Assembly (NCBI GenBank): GCA_015061805.1
Contig: SUVV01000003.1
Location: 1-64,000, forward strand
Source of the DNA: Lentisphaerota bacterium
GTDB taxonomy: Bacteria; Verrucomicrobiota; Lentisphaeria; Victivallales; Victivallaceae
Length of the DNA: 64,000 nucleotides
Reading direction: 5' to 3'
A program made the position numbers and the translations under genes. Of this stretch, positions 43,938 to 54,059 are shown piece after piece (the first letter of the stretch is position 1; the number at the start of each line of letters is the position of its first letter). The notes below the pieces were generated by a model, which was not told the DNA's origin, made no database searches, and saw only the letters and a list, made by a program, of their open reading frames with translations.

Positions 43938-44929
43938 GCGATGAAGATTTCAAAATCGTTTCCGGCGATATCATTGGCGGCTATGTCATAATCAAGGAAC
44001 TCGGCAGAGGAAACAACGGTGTCGTCTACCTCGCCCGGCAGCGGATCCTGGAACGGCTGGTCGCCTGCAAAGTGCTGCTCCCGGAATATATGAAAGAACC
44101 CGGATACGCAGAAGCATTTTTCCGGGAAGCCCGTACCGCCGCCCAGATATCCCATCCCAATATCGTTCAGGCGCTGGATGTCGGCAATGATAACGGCAAA
44201 TGCTTCTTTGTCATGGAGTTCATCGACGGCGAAATGCTCGAAGATATCCGCATCAGCAAACCGGAACAACTCACTCCGAAGTTTCTCCTGACAACCGCCA
44301 TCCAGCTGGCAGGCGCCCTTGAGTATGCCTGGAACACCCGCCGGATGATCCACGGCGATATCAAACCGGAAAATATCATGATCCAGCGCAACGGCAATGG
44401 CGCCAAACTTGCCGACCTCGGTCTGGCACGGGTCGCCGGAAGCAATACTTCGGATGAGATCATGGCAACGCCGCTTTATGTTGCTCCGGAGGTCATCACC
44501 CAAACCGGAGAAACCGATCCCCGCAGTGATATCTACAGTTTCGGCGTGATGCTCTATGAACTCTCCTGCGGCGAACCGCCTTTCAACGGCAAAATGGACG
44601 ACTTGCTCAATATGCACATCTCGCAGGCACCGCAGCCGCTGCTTCAGCGCAACCCGGATATGAATGTCCGTCTGGCATCTCTTATCGACCGGATGCTGGC
44701 AAAATCTCCGGCAGACCGCCCGCAGTCATGGCAGGAGGTCAGAGAAACTCTGGAAACCATCCGGAAAGAACTTTGTCCCGAAAAACCGGAACAGTTGCGC
44801 AGCGCCATTATCGAAAAACCGAAAAAGCACCTCAATAAACCGATGCCGCAATGGGCAAAAATGCTTATCGCCATCGCGGCGGCATTTGCGGCGATATTGA
44901 TCATGGCATTGCTGAAAAACAGCTTTTAA
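43934..44929 (+). CDS. Serine/threonine protein kinase with C-terminal membrane anchor
   Basis: This 331-residue Hanks-type kinase (about residues 15-280) has the G-loop GRGNNGVVYLA, Lys in VACKVL, the catalytic HGDIKPENIM where most kinases have HRD, ADLGLAR in place of DFG, and APEV. A hydrophobic tail (MLIAIAAAFAAILIMALL) anchors it, with the kinase in the cytoplasm. The HGD form predicts altered loop-phosphorylation control. Translationally coupled to dgt; its 3' end overlaps the convergent PHP gene by 4 bp. Confidence 0.92.
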   Translation: MSDEDFKIVSGDIIGGYVIIKELGRGNNGVVYLARQRILERLVACKVLLPEYMKEPGYAEAFFREARTAAQISHPNIVQALDVGNDNGKCFFVMEFIDGEMLEDIRISKPEQLTPKFLLTTAIQLAGALEYAWNTRRMIHGDIKPENIMIQRNGNGAKLADLGLARVAGSNTSDEIMATPLYVAPEVITQTGETDPRSDIYSFGVMLYELSCGEPPFNGKMDDLLNMHISQAPQPLLQRNPDMNVRLASLIDRMLAKSPADRPQSWQEVRETLETIRKELCPEKPEQLRSAIIEKPKKHLNKPMPQWAKMLIAIAAAFAAILIMALLKNSF

Positions 44930-46338
44930 CAGCCCCAGAATTCCTCTTCCAATTCAGAGAATTCCTGTTGAAGCGCAGCAAATGCCGCTTTGTCCGGAGC
45001 ATAGTTGATGTGCCGGAAGTCGGTGATTTTTCCAATCCGTTCAGCGTAAGGCATGTTGACAACCTGATGATATTCCGGGTCAGCGGTTCCGCAGTCGAGC
45101 GCTTCAAACATGAGTTGAGCCTCTTTTTTGCAGAGCTCGTCGTGGCGCGGATAGTAGGTTTCACGCAGGAAATGATAGAAACTTACCAGATCCAATGTGC
45201 CGGAAGTCCGGTGGATCTTTCCGGAATGAGTGCTGACAACAACGTTGAGATTGGCAAGCAGAGATTCCCGGAGTGAAGCAAAATCATTTTTTTCAGCGAA
45301 AATCACGGTTGAATTGACGGCAAGTGCACTTGTCCTGTGAGCATCATTGTTGCCGACTGCCGGGATCCGGCGCCCGGAAGCGATGCAGAGGTCGCTGTAA
45401 AGCGCATGGGTTTCATCGCAGTTCAACTCCCCTTCGCCGAAAAGTTCGATACAGTCAAAAAGTTGTTTTTCCAACACATAATCGCGGATACAGCGGGGCA
45501 GAAACAGTCGGGAATAGGGACGCCAGAAAGGATGACAGAAAACATTCACCCCGCCGCTTTCACGGACAAAATCCGCAACGATATGGTAAGATGCCGCCAA
45601 ATAGCGCAGATAATCATCTTTGAATTTCGGAACGATCTTCAAATATTTCTCCAACGCCCGATCGAATTCCGGTTTTCCCCGTCCAAGCCGGTCTGCAACG
45701 GAATTTTTGCCGCCGAAATTCAAATTGTGGATGGTATGCAGATCCGGCAGATGAACCTCCTCCGAGGGATAGACGCGGAAGTTTTCCGTACATTGAACCG
45801 CAAAGCCGGCGGCTTTTACCGACGGATAATATTGGCGGTGATCGGAAATTGAAATAAAATCCATTCCTTTGGCATGATTCAGCGCGGCATAATATTCCGG
45901 AGAGAGCAGTTCGCGCTGGGCGCAACAGCCGGAGTAGCCGCTGTGCAAATGCAGATCGCCCCGGAACGGACGGAGTTTAAGCCAGGATTCGGGGACAGCA
46001 AAAACTTTGAATTCATACACAACTTTTTCACCGATCCGCAACTGAAATGAGCAGACGCCGACACCATGAAAACGGTAATTGAAGCGCAAAACGCCGTTTT
46101 CATCGATCACCTTTTCCATCGGTTCAAAATGCGGACGCTTCATGTCGTAACCGTTGAAACAGGTGTATCCGGGCATATCGCCATTGATAAAAAGTCCGTC
46201 CGGGCCGACCCCTTCCAAAACGGGTTCGCCATTGAAACTCCGCAAATCGGAGTGCGGGAATCTGCCGCGCACGGTGATTTCAGTACACTTATCTGCGGCA
46301 ACGATACGGGGAGAAACAGTATAGAGTTCCGGAAGCAT
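44926..46338 (-). CDS. PHP-domain phosphoesterase-like protein
   Basis: This 470-residue protein has a beta-rich N-terminal part (1-125) followed by a PHP domain. Metal ligands are in FRGDLHLHSGYSG, ISISDHRQY, VFCHPFW and GNNDAHR. PHP proteins hydrolyse phosphate esters; the substrate is unknown. No signal peptide is seen. The ATG at 46,338 is favoured since AGGA lies upstream and an earlier ATG adds 12 residues of poor quality. It runs alone on the minus strand. Confidence 0.8.
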   Translation of the reverse strand: MLPELYTVSPRIVAADKCTEITVRGRFPHSDLRSFNGEPVLEGVGPDGLFINGDMPGYTCFNGYDMKRPHFEPMEKVIDENGVLRFNYRFHGVGVCSFQLRIGEKVVYEFKVFAVPESWLKLRPFRGDLHLHSGYSGCCAQRELLSPEYYAALNHAKGMDFISISDHRQYYPSVKAAGFAVQCTENFRVYPSEEVHLPDLHTIHNLNFGGKNSVADRLGRGKPEFDRALEKYLKIVPKFKDDYLRYLAASYHIVADFVRESGGVNVFCHPFWRPYSRLFLPRCIRDYVLEKQLFDCIELFGEGELNCDETHALYSDLCIASGRRIPAVGNNDAHRTSALAVNSTVIFAEKNDFASLRESLLANLNVVVSTHSGKIHRTSGTLDLVSFYHFLRETYYPRHDELCKKEAQLMFEALDCGTADPEYHQVVNMPYAERIGKITDFRHINYAPDKAAFAALQQEFSELEEEFWGC

Positions 46339-46480
46339 GATATATTTTCCTGTTGACAGTTTGTTGATCATCACCTTAAAATAGCATCTGAAAATAATTT
46401 TGCAAGATTACACGGCAATCTTTTGCCCAAAGAGCATCTTGACAGCATCATCAATCATCCGCTCAAAAAAACGCAACTCC

Positions 46481-46507
46481 TTGAAAAAAAAAAACATACA
46501 CTATATT
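46481..46507 (+). promoter_or_regulatory. Possible promoter for the nucleotidyltransferase cluster
   Basis: TTGAAA (46,481-46,486) and TATATT (46,502-46,507) with a short 15-bp spacer, about 47 bp before the start. Confidence 0.4.
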
Positions 46508-46553
46508 ATGTAAAAACATTTAAAATTGCAGGCAGAATTTTTCCGGAGCATTT

Positions 46554-48056
46554 ATGAAAATTATAATTCAAGCAGGCGGCAAAGGGACAAGACTGGAAGG
46601 TTTGACCAGAAATAAGCCGAAGTGTCTGGTGCCGGTAAATAATCTGCCTATTATCTTCTACGCATTTCAGCAGTTTAAAGATGCCGAATTTACGATCATT
46701 GCTGATTACAAAATCGATGTTTTGGAAAAATACCTGAATGCATTCGGTTCGCAATACAAATTCAAAATTGTCAAAGCCCCCAAAAAAGGGACTGTTTCCG
46801 GTATCAAGGAGGCCATCGCCGACTACGCTGATGATGAACCGTTTATGGTCATGTGGTGTGATTTGATTCTGTCAAAAGATTTCCAATTTCCCACGGCGAA
46901 AGGCAATTACATCGGAATCTCTAAAGATTTTGAGTGCCGCTGGTCTTTCATTGACGGCAAGTTTGTGAAAACGCCGTCAAAAGAAAACGGGGTTGCCGGA
47001 TTATTCATTTTTGAAAACAAAAAACTTCTCAAAGATATTGAAACCGAAGGTGCTCTGGTCGGCTGGCTGCACAAGCAGAGCATCGAATTCAACCGGCTTG
47101 ACCTGTATGGATCAAAGGAGATCGGAACACTGCTTTCTTATTCTGACAACAATGATTCAACTCCACGCTGCCGTCCTTTCAACTCTTTGGAGTTCAACGG
47201 AGACATCATCGTAAAACGGGGGATCAACGAGCAGGGACAAAAAATCGCCGTTGATGAAATTGCCTGGTATAAACATGTCAAAGAACTTGGATTCAATAAT
47301 ATTCCCGAAATTTACGAATATGAACCTCTGAAAATGAAACGGGTTCAGGGAAAGAATATTTTTGAATACGATTGCCTGACCAAAACCCAGAAACGTGAGA
47401 TTTTGGAAAAATTGATCGTCGCTCTTAAGGAGCTGCATGATCTGGAACCTTTGCAGCCGGCAAACTTGAATGATGTAGAAGACAATTATTTGACCAAAAC
47501 CTTTGAACGGTTGAAAAAAGTTGAAAAACTGGTACCTTTTGCCGATCAGGAATTTATTAAAATCAACGGCAGATACTATAAAAATGTCTTCTTCTGCAAA
47601 GATGAATTGACCGAAGCGATGCGGAAATATTATCCCGAAAAATTCGCCTTGATCCACGGGGACTGCACTTTCTCCAACTTGATGTTCGATACCTTTGACA
47701 TGAAAGCCATTCTGATCGATCCCCGGGGATATTTCGGTAAAACCAAACTTTACGGAGATGTCGATTACGACTGGGCAAAACTGTACTATTCGCTTGCTGG
47801 CGATTATGATCAGTTCAACCGCAAAAAATTCACTCTGGATATCCGCGAAAAGGATGTGGAATTTGCGATCAAGCCCAACAATTGGGCTGATATGGAAGAG
47901 TTTTTCTTTGAATGTCTGCCGGAAACTGCCCATCAGAAAATCAAACTTATCCACTCCATAATCTGGCTCTCTTTGACAACTTATGCTTGGGAAGATTATG
48001 ATTCAATCTGCGGAGCATTTTACAACGGCATCGTCAAATTAGGGGAGATTTTGTAA
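46554..48056 (+). CDS. Fused nucleotidyltransferase and aminoglycoside-phosphotransferase-like kinase
   Basis: This 500-residue protein joins two enzymes. Residues 1-215 are a sugar-type nucleotidyltransferase (IIQAGGKGTRLEGLTRNKPK, then VMWCDLI). Residues about 230-480 are a choline/aminoglycoside kinase-like fold with HGDCTFSNLMFD and IDPRGYFG (catalytic Asp and metal site). A similar pairing makes activated polyol or choline phosphates for surface glycans. The next genes (HAD and a glycosyltransferase-like protein) fit. It is the first gene of a three-gene unit. Confidence 0.85.
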   Translation: MKIIIQAGGKGTRLEGLTRNKPKCLVPVNNLPIIFYAFQQFKDAEFTIIADYKIDVLEKYLNAFGSQYKFKIVKAPKKGTVSGIKEAIADYADDEPFMVMWCDLILSKDFQFPTAKGNYIGISKDFECRWSFIDGKFVKTPSKENGVAGLFIFENKKLLKDIETEGALVGWLHKQSIEFNRLDLYGSKEIGTLLSYSDNNDSTPRCRPFNSLEFNGDIIVKRGINEQGQKIAVDEIAWYKHVKELGFNNIPEIYEYEPLKMKRVQGKNIFEYDCLTKTQKREILEKLIVALKELHDLEPLQPANLNDVEDNYLTKTFERLKKVEKLVPFADQEFIKINGRYYKNVFFCKDELTEAMRKYYPEKFALIHGDCTFSNLMFDTFDMKAILIDPRGYFGKTKLYGDVDYDWAKLYYSLAGDYDQFNRKKFTLDIREKDVEFAIKPNNWADMEEFFFECLPETAHQKIKLIHSIIWLSLTTYAWEDYDSICGAFYNGIVKLGEIL

Positions 48057-48057
48057 A

Positions 48058-48426
48058 TTGTTGGAGTTTTCACCTCTTGCCAAAACCTGGTTATTCGATG
48101 TTGACGGCACACTGGTCAAGCATAATGGTTACAAAATCGATGGCTATGACACTCTGCTGGATGGGGTTTCCGAATTTTTTGAAAACGTATCTCCTGACGA
48201 CAAAATCATTTTATTGACCGCCAGAAAAGAGGAATATCTGCCTGCGCTGAAAGATTTCCTCAAGGAAAATAATATCCGTTATGATATTCTCCTGACTGAT
48301 ATGCCAATGGGAGAACGCATTTTGATCAATGACAGAAAACCCAGCGGATTGAATATGGCGTTTGCCGTAAATAAAAACCGGGATGAAAAACTGGATATCC
48401 AGTATAAAATAGACGAAAATTTGTAA
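48058..48426 (+). CDS. Small HAD-family phosphatase
   Basis: This 122-residue HAD protein has WLFDVDGTLVKHNG (DxDGT, both Asp), LLTARKEEY (Thr) and the late NDRKPSGLN with the Lys and acidic region. The start is TTG at 48,058, two bases after the upstream stop, as GGGGAG lies well placed. It probably removes phosphate from a sugar-type intermediate in the same pathway as the neighbouring fusion enzyme. Confidence 0.8.
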   Translation: MLEFSPLAKTWLFDVDGTLVKHNGYKIDGYDTLLDGVSEFFENVSPDDKIILLTARKEEYLPALKDFLKENNIRYDILLTDMPMGERILINDRKPSGLNMAFAVNKNRDEKLDIQYKIDENL

Positions 48427-48444
48427 GTAATCAGGAGTAACATC

Positions 48445-49482
48445 ATGTTTATCAAAAAAGAAAAATATAAAATGAGTTGCGGGAAATACCGTCTCTGGAC
48501 TCTTTTCAATATCCCGATCGTCGGATACTGGTATTGCGAAAATGGAACTGATAAAACCAAACATTGGGTGTTTCCGCTGTTCCGGAAAATGACATTTGAA
48601 AACCGGCGGGTAATGTATTTGAAAATAAATATCAATGACTTTTATGCGTTTGATTGTTTCCAGCATTGGGTGGATACTGCCCATAAAATGAATGCAATCA
48701 TTGTTATTGTATGTGACAGCGAAACTGTTGCAGAAAATATAAAAAAGCGCATAACGTTTCACAATATTGAATTTATCTGGCTCAAAAGCAGAACCAGCCG
48801 TTTGTCTGATTTGGTCAAAATCACCTCTGATCCATCCTGGTCGCGGGCCGCTTGCGCAAAGTTGACATGCTTTGACCATGCCAGAGAACATAATATTTCA
48901 AATTTCTGGAAAATAGATGCTGATGATACCAAGTTATGCTGTGACGCTTCGCAGGTGGCGAACATACTCACCAATGCAGAAAATGTTGCTGAAGAACAAT
49001 CGATAAATGCATTTTCTCTGGATATGCATTTCAGTTTTTTCCATTCAAAACACTGGTCATTCGGAGTCTGCTATATCAACCGGATGGACAATTTATTTGA
49101 CTGCATAAAAAAACATGGAAACGCATGGACGGATTATTATTCATCTTTCTTCAATGGTCACTACAATTTAGACTGGTTTTTCTCATTTTTAATGGAACAG
49201 GGCACTTTTAATATAAAGACGTTCTACGTTGATGAATTGTATTTTATCCACTACAAAGAGTATTATGGAAGAAATCTCTACTTCTGGAAAGATCAAAAAT
49301 GTACGCACCCCTTATTAAAAGCAGTTGATTCTGAATATGCAGAAACAGCAGTCAGTACCGATGCCATCGCCATCACGACTCCAACTCCGCTTGAATCAAA
49401 GAAATTTGTTAAAGAAAACATCTTTCGTACCAGTTGTATGAATGAGAATTTGAATAAAATCATAAATCATAAACGCGTATAA
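48445..49482 (+). CDS. Glycosyltransferase-like protein
   Basis: This 345-residue protein has a DxD-type motif in FWKIDADDT (about residue 156) inside a GT-A-like context (NISNFWKIDADDTKLCCDAS), suggesting a nucleotide-sugar enzyme. The N-terminus is basic and aromatic without a signal peptide. The family match is weak. Position after the nucleotidyltransferase and HAD genes, in the same direction, supports a cell-surface polysaccharide role. AGGAG precedes the ATG. Confidence 0.6.
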   Translation: MFIKKEKYKMSCGKYRLWTLFNIPIVGYWYCENGTDKTKHWVFPLFRKMTFENRRVMYLKININDFYAFDCFQHWVDTAHKMNAIIVIVCDSETVAENIKKRITFHNIEFIWLKSRTSRLSDLVKITSDPSWSRAACAKLTCFDHAREHNISNFWKIDADDTKLCCDASQVANILTNAENVAEEQSINAFSLDMHFSFFHSKHWSFGVCYINRMDNLFDCIKKHGNAWTDYYSSFFNGHYNLDWFFSFLMEQGTFNIKTFYVDELYFIHYKEYYGRNLYFWKDQKCTHPLLKAVDSEYAETAVSTDAIAITTPTPLESKKFVKENIFRTSCMNENLNKIINHKRV

Positions 49483-49536
49483 AAATTCATTTTTATAACA
49501 TCACGATATTCTTCGTGTTTGCAGAGTAAAATGACA

Positions 49537-49577
49537 AAAAGGCTGCGGCAAAACAAGTTGTTTTGCCGCAGCCTTTT
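49537..49577. terminator. Strong bidirectional terminator
   Basis: A 20-base arm AAAAGGCTGCGGCAAAACAA and its exact reverse complement face each other with a single base between, giving A-tracts and T-tracts on both sides. It lies between the convergent glycosyltransferase-like gene and purT and can end both. Confidence 0.9.
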
Positions 49578-49590
49578 ATAATGTAAGGTA

Positions 49591-50769
49591 TTACAGTTCG
49601 ATTTCCAGTTTGGAATGGATCCGTTTGACCTTTTCCAGCGCTTCTTCAACGGTGGCGGCGCGGGCAAGCACAACACCCAGACGGCGTTTGCCTTTGAGTT
49701 CACCTTTACCGAAAATACGGATATCGGTATCAGGTTCAGCAAGAACTTCTTCCAGATTGCCGAAACTCACCGCATTGGAATTTCCGTAAACCTTGATCGC
49801 CTTGCTGGCAGAAGGTCCGTGGAAAGCGATGTTCGGGATCGGCAGTCCGAGAATGGCACGGGCGTGCAGATCGAATTCCGACAGATCCTGTGAAATCATC
49901 GTGACCATACCGGTATCGTGGGGACGGGGACTGACTTCACTGAAAATGACATCATCGCCGCAAATAAAGAGTTCCACACCGAAGATACCGCGTCCGCCGA
50001 GCGCAGAGGTGATCTTACCGGCGATCTCTTCGGCTTTTTTGCGGGCGACCGGACTCATCGGCTGGGGCTGCCAGGATTCCTGATAATCACCGTCGACCTG
50101 ATGGTGTCCGACCGGTTCAACGAAACTGGTTCCGTTGACATGGCGGACGGTGAGCAGAGTGATTTCAAAATCGAAGTTGACGAAACCTTCGACGATGACC
50201 CGACCGGCACCGGCGCGACCGCCGGACTGGGATTCATCCCATGCCGATTTGATCTCATCTGCGGTATGGATGGTACTCTGACCGTGACCGGAACTGCTCA
50301 TGACCGGTTTTACTACGCAGGGCAGACCGATCTCTTTGACGGCGGCGGTAAACTCTTCATAGGTTGAAGCGAAACGGTAGGGAGAGGTGGGCAGCCCCAA
50401 CTCTTCCGCGGCGAGGCGGCGGATACCTTCACGGTTCATCGTAAGCCAGGTGGCACGGGCAGTGGGGATGACATTGAAGCCCTCTTCCTCCAGTTTGATC
50501 AGTTCCGGGGTGGCGATGGCTTCGACTTCGGGAACGATGTAGTCCGGTTTTTCCAGTTCGGCGATCCGGCGCAGTTCAGAAGCATTGAGCATGTCGACCA
50601 CATAGGAACGGTGAGCCACGTGCATTGCCGGGGCATTGGGATAACGGTCGATCGCGACAACTTCAACCCCGAGGCGCATCATGGCGATTGCCACCTCTTT
50701 ACCGAGTTCTCCGGAACCGCAAAGCAGTACTTTGCATGCACTGTCAGTCAACGCTGTACCAAGTTTCAT
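49591..50769 (-). CDS. purT: Formate-dependent GAR transformylase
   Basis: This 392-residue ATP-grasp enzyme makes formyl-GAR from formate, ATP and GAR in purine synthesis. It has [20 protein letters not shown] near the N-terminus, the ATP-grasp core [35 protein letters not shown], and HDTGMVTM near the C-terminal half. Length and order are normal. A purine-salvage partner was not seen nearby except purA, 12 kb away. GGAGAA lies before the ATG. Confidence 0.95.
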   Translation of the reverse strand: MKLGTALTDSACKVLLCGSGELGKEVAIAMMRLGVEVVAIDRYPNAPAMHVAHRSYVVDMLNASELRRIAELEKPDYIVPEVEAIATPELIKLEEEGFNVIPTARATWLTMNREGIRRLAAEELGLPTSPYRFASTYEEFTAAVKEIGLPCVVKPVMSSSGHGQSTIHTADEIKSAWDESQSGGRAGAGRVIVEGFVNFDFEITLLTVRHVNGTSFVEPVGHHQVDGDYQESWQPQPMSPVARKKAEEIAGKITSALGGRGIFGVELFICGDDVIFSEVSPRPHDTGMVTMISQDLSEFDLHARAILGLPIPNIAFHGPSASKAIKVYGNSNAVSFGNLEEVLAEPDTDIRIFGKGELKGKRRLGVVLARAATVEEALEKVKRIHSKLEIEL

Positions 50770-50782
50770 TGTTTTTTCTCCT

Positions 50783-51748
50783 TTATTTCATTGATCTTCG
50801 ATATTGAATGATGCCGTCGGCAATACCCTTTGCCAGAGCATCTATGTAACCTGAATTATTCAAACGGCGTTCTTCCGCCGGATTGCTGATAAAGCCCATT
50901 TCCACCAGTATTCCCGGCACGTTCAAATCCCGCAGCACCACGAAATTGGCGCGCTTCACGCCCCGGTCGGGCGCTCCGGTGCGGCGGAGAAGCTGCCGCT
51001 GAACCGAATAAGCCAGAGCCAGATTGTTTTCATCGAACCAGTTCCCCCGCTTATTATCCCGCTGAACCACCTTTGCTCCGCTGGACGGCGCATGAAGCGG
51101 GGTCAGACAAAAAGTTTCAATGCCGTAAACCGAACGGTCTTTGGCAGAGTTGACATGCAGAGAAACAAAAAGGTCGCTCTTGTGACTGCGCTGAATCGCC
51201 GCTACCCGTTCCAGAGGCAGTTTGATATCACTGTTCCGGGTGAAACGGACCCGGAAACCGTAACTCTTCAGAATTTCTCCCAGACGTCGCCCGACCTTCA
51301 GCGTGATATTCTTTTCTCTGGAAAACGCGCCGATGGCACCCGGGTCACTGCCGCCATGGCCCATATCGATCGTGATGGTGGAGATCGGATGCTTTTTCAA
51401 CGTGGCAGGATAAAGCAGCGGCCGGAAACTTTTGTGCCAGTCAAATCCGGTCACATAGGGGGTGTTTCCGATATATGCCACCGGGAAATTCAAATCGACC
51501 TTGATGCCGTTGATCTCACAGCGCCTTGCATTGCGGCTGACCCGGCACCGGAAACGGGGAGAAATGAAGTCATGGGCTTTACCTATGCGGCGGGCGCGGG
51601 CGCCATTCAGCGCCATCAGCCGGATAAAATCAAAACTGCGCCGTCCGCTGACCGAAGATTCCGGCACGACAGCGCTTCTGCCCCGGCAATTTGCGGTCAG
51701 AATAAAAATCGCAGACAATAATATTGTAATCTTCCGGCAAATCATCAC
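50783..51748 (-). CDS. N-acetylmuramoyl-L-alanine amidase (AmiA/C-type)
   Basis: This 321-residue exported protein has a signal peptide ([13 protein letters not shown]) and an amidase_3 catalytic domain from about residue 150. Motifs are [12 protein letters not shown] (zinc His), [14 protein letters not shown] (zinc Glu), SLHVNSA (second His) and [11 protein letters not shown]. It cuts the lactyl-amide bond in peptidoglycan for daughter-cell separation. Its start overlaps the thiD stop by 4 bp. It ends 13 bp before purT. Confidence 0.92.
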   Translation of the reverse strand: MMICRKITILLSAIFILTANCRGRSAVVPESSVSGRRSFDFIRLMALNGARARRIGKAHDFISPRFRCRVSRNARRCEINGIKVDLNFPVAYIGNTPYVTGFDWHKSFRPLLYPATLKKHPISTITIDMGHGGSDPGAIGAFSREKNITLKVGRRLGEILKSYGFRVRFTRNSDIKLPLERVAAIQRSHKSDLFVSLHVNSAKDRSVYGIETFCLTPLHAPSSGAKVVQRDNKRGNWFDENNLALAYSVQRQLLRRTGAPDRGVKRANFVVLRDLNVPGILVEMGFISNPAEERRLNNSGYIDALAKGIADGIIQYRRSMK

Positions 51749-52626
51749 TTCAAATTCACCGATTCAAGTTGAATACTGTTCATATAATCGTTGCCGGGAG
51801 GATACATGGCATAAAGATCGTTGCCGATACGGATATTTTCGACCAGCGATCCCATGACGAAAGAACGGCTTTCGCAAACGGCCTCTTTCCAGGATAATTC
51901 CAGCGCAAAAGAGGCGGCAAGCGCCGCAGAAAGCGTACATCCGGCACCGTATGAGGCAGAAACCGGTACATTCGCTTTGAGTGAAGATATCTTCCACAAT
52001 TCTCCGTTGCGGCAGACCACATCGGTGATCCGGGGCAGATTGCCCTTTGCCGCATTGTTGCCGGCATCGCCGCCCTTGAGCAGAACCGGAGTGCCGAACT
52101 GTTTTTGAAGTTCTGCCGCCGCGCGGATCTGATCGTCGATACTCCGGATCTCTGTTCCGAGGAGAAGTTCGGCTTCACGAATGCCCGGAGTTATCCACCC
52201 GGCAAGCGGCAAAAGCTGCTGTTTCAGCGCCGCGACACCATCATCATCCAGCCAGCGCGAACCGGCAGAAGAGTATATTGCCGGATCGCAGACCAGGGAT
52301 AATTTATATTTTTTCACCGCCGAAGCCAATGCTTCCACATTTTCCGCACTGCCCAGCATCCCGGACTTGACGGAAACGGCACCCAGACCGGAGATCACCG
52401 CCTCGATCTGAGCGGCGACACTTGCTCCGGGAAGCAGATCGACCCGTCCTGCCAAACGCGGATTCGGGCTGGCAACCGCCGTCACGACACTGCAGCCGAA
52501 GACTCCGAAGGCATTGAAAGTGCGCAGATCAGCCTGTATTCCGGAACTGCCGCAGGCATCACTTGCGGAAACGGTCAACGCCGCCGGATAAGATTTTTCT
52601 GATTGTTTTTTTCTTTTCTTTTCCAT
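51745..52626 (-). CDS. thiD: Hydroxymethylpyrimidine/phosphomethylpyrimidine kinase
   Basis: This 293-residue PfkB-like kinase phosphorylates HMP twice for thiamine synthesis. Signatures are SDACGSSGIQADLRTF, SVKSGMLGSAENV, TPGIREAELLLG and SYGAGCTLSAALAASFA, where GAGCTLSA is the anion hole with GxGD-type Asp replaced by Cys. That replacement is common in ThiD. AAAGG precedes the ATG. It is translationally coupled to the amidase. Confidence 0.9.
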   Translation of the reverse strand: MEKKRKKQSEKSYPAALTVSASDACGSSGIQADLRTFNAFGVFGCSVVTAVASPNPRLAGRVDLLPGASVAAQIEAVISGLGAVSVKSGMLGSAENVEALASAVKKYKLSLVCDPAIYSSAGSRWLDDDGVAALKQQLLPLAGWITPGIREAELLLGTEIRSIDDQIRAAAELQKQFGTPVLLKGGDAGNNAAKGNLPRITDVVCRNGELWKISSLKANVPVSASYGAGCTLSAALAASFALELSWKEAVCESRSFVMGSLVENIRIGNDLYAMYPPGNDYMNSIQLESVNLK

Positions 52627-52710
52627 ACACTTGCCTTTAGAGAGTTTGTGCGTTATATTGTACATTGAACTAAATTACATCCAAATCGGCAAAAAAACAA
52701 ACTGTTATCT

Positions 52711-53979
52711 ATGAGTTCAGGCAGAATATTGAAAATATTTTTGGTTATCGCCATGTTCAGCGCGGCAATCCTGCCTTTGCCGGGGGGGATCGTACTGCGT
52801 TCAAATTACATTCTGGAACAGGATAAATTCGGTTCCGGCGATGCCGATTTCCTGCGTGCCGCGTTGCGCCGGATCGACCGCTGGGCAAAAAACAGCAAGG
52901 TCAAATCCGCCAAAGTCAGAGTTCACATCCGCTGCGGCGAAACGCGCTGGGGATTTCTGGAATCCGGAAACAGGCAGATCGTTTTTTTCAAAGGCAATTC
53001 TGACGATTGGAAAAAATCTTTTGAAATGCGCCAAGTCATCTACGGAATTCTTTTCCGTGCCCGTTTTGCCCAGATACAGCCGAAAAAACCGGAAACTCTG
53101 CCGCTGCCGGTCTGGATGACCGCCGCAGTGGATGAGGCAGTGGCAAGCCGCAATTCCAATGAACAATATCACTCCGGCAACAAAAATTATCAGGCGCTTC
53201 AACTGATCATGAAAAAACGCTCCGTCCTGCCCGGATTCGCCGGATTGTGCCAGTTTGAATTCCTGCCGTCCGATCCGGCTTCCCGGCAGATTTTCCGCCA
53301 GATGTCGATGCTTCTGATGGAAATCGCTTCGAAAAACGGACTTTTGAAACAGATGGTAAGTGATCATGCCGACAAACGCAAACCTGATAACTGGACCGGA
53401 CTCTACTCTTCGCCCCGCGAAGCACAGATAGCATTGACCGATCTGGCGGCGGATTTCCTCTGGAATCAAAGGACGCCGCTTCCGGAAATACTGCTCCGGG
53501 AAAACTTGAAATCTCTCCAAAAAATCACCATGCCGGAACTCGACAGCACCAATGTCCCCACCGGTAAAATGCTGGTACTGGATTTTGAGGAAGCCCATTT
53601 ACTGCTGAAAAAATCCGACCGCCCGGACAGCACGGAGATCCGCAACTACTATTCGCGGCAATGGAATAAACTTGCTTCACGACAATCGGATGATATCCGG
53701 CAGATCTGCTACAATATCGCCCGGACAGTCCGCGAACTGGGAATTTCCGGAGATGCCCCGGAAAATTTCAAACAGCTCTATTCCGAACTGCAGAGACGCC
53801 TCGCCCATCAGAGTAATATTTCACGGGAACTTATCCGCAACTCGTTTCACACCCTGCCGCTGACCCGGCTCTACGATCTGGATTTTTCCAATATTGAGAT
53901 TTCCGCCCATGCCGCCTCGACCGGAGCGATCGACCGCATCATGGAGGAGTCAGAGAAAAAATATTTTGAAAACTACTGA
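52711..53979 (+). CDS. Exported protein, possibly a degenerate peptidase
   Basis: This 422-residue protein has a signal peptide (ILKIFLVIAMFSAAILPLPG). The middle has LPLPVWMTAAVDEAVASRNS, like the LPxWLxEG stretch of gluzincin (peptidase MA) proteins. The expected HExxH is absent: the equivalent region reads MRQVIYGILFRA. It may be a non-catalytic relative. No ribosome site is visible before the ATG; the divergent thiD gene shares the 85-bp promoter gap. Confidence 0.65.
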   Translation: MSSGRILKIFLVIAMFSAAILPLPGGIVLRSNYILEQDKFGSGDADFLRAALRRIDRWAKNSKVKSAKVRVHIRCGETRWGFLESGNRQIVFFKGNSDDWKKSFEMRQVIYGILFRARFAQIQPKKPETLPLPVWMTAAVDEAVASRNSNEQYHSGNKNYQALQLIMKKRSVLPGFAGLCQFEFLPSDPASRQIFRQMSMLLMEIASKNGLLKQMVSDHADKRKPDNWTGLYSSPREAQIALTDLAADFLWNQRTPLPEILLRENLKSLQKITMPELDSTNVPTGKMLVLDFEEAHLLLKKSDRPDSTEIRNYYSRQWNKLASRQSDDIRQICYNIARTVRELGISGDAPENFKQLYSELQRRLAHQSNISRELIRNSFHTLPLTRLYDLDFSNIEISAHAASTGAIDRIMEESEKKYFENY

Positions 53980-54059
53980 TTTTTGATCTTTCAATATGGA
54001 AAAACCGGTGATGCGGATGTAAATTTTATTCTGTAAATATTCAATATAGAGGTGAGTTT

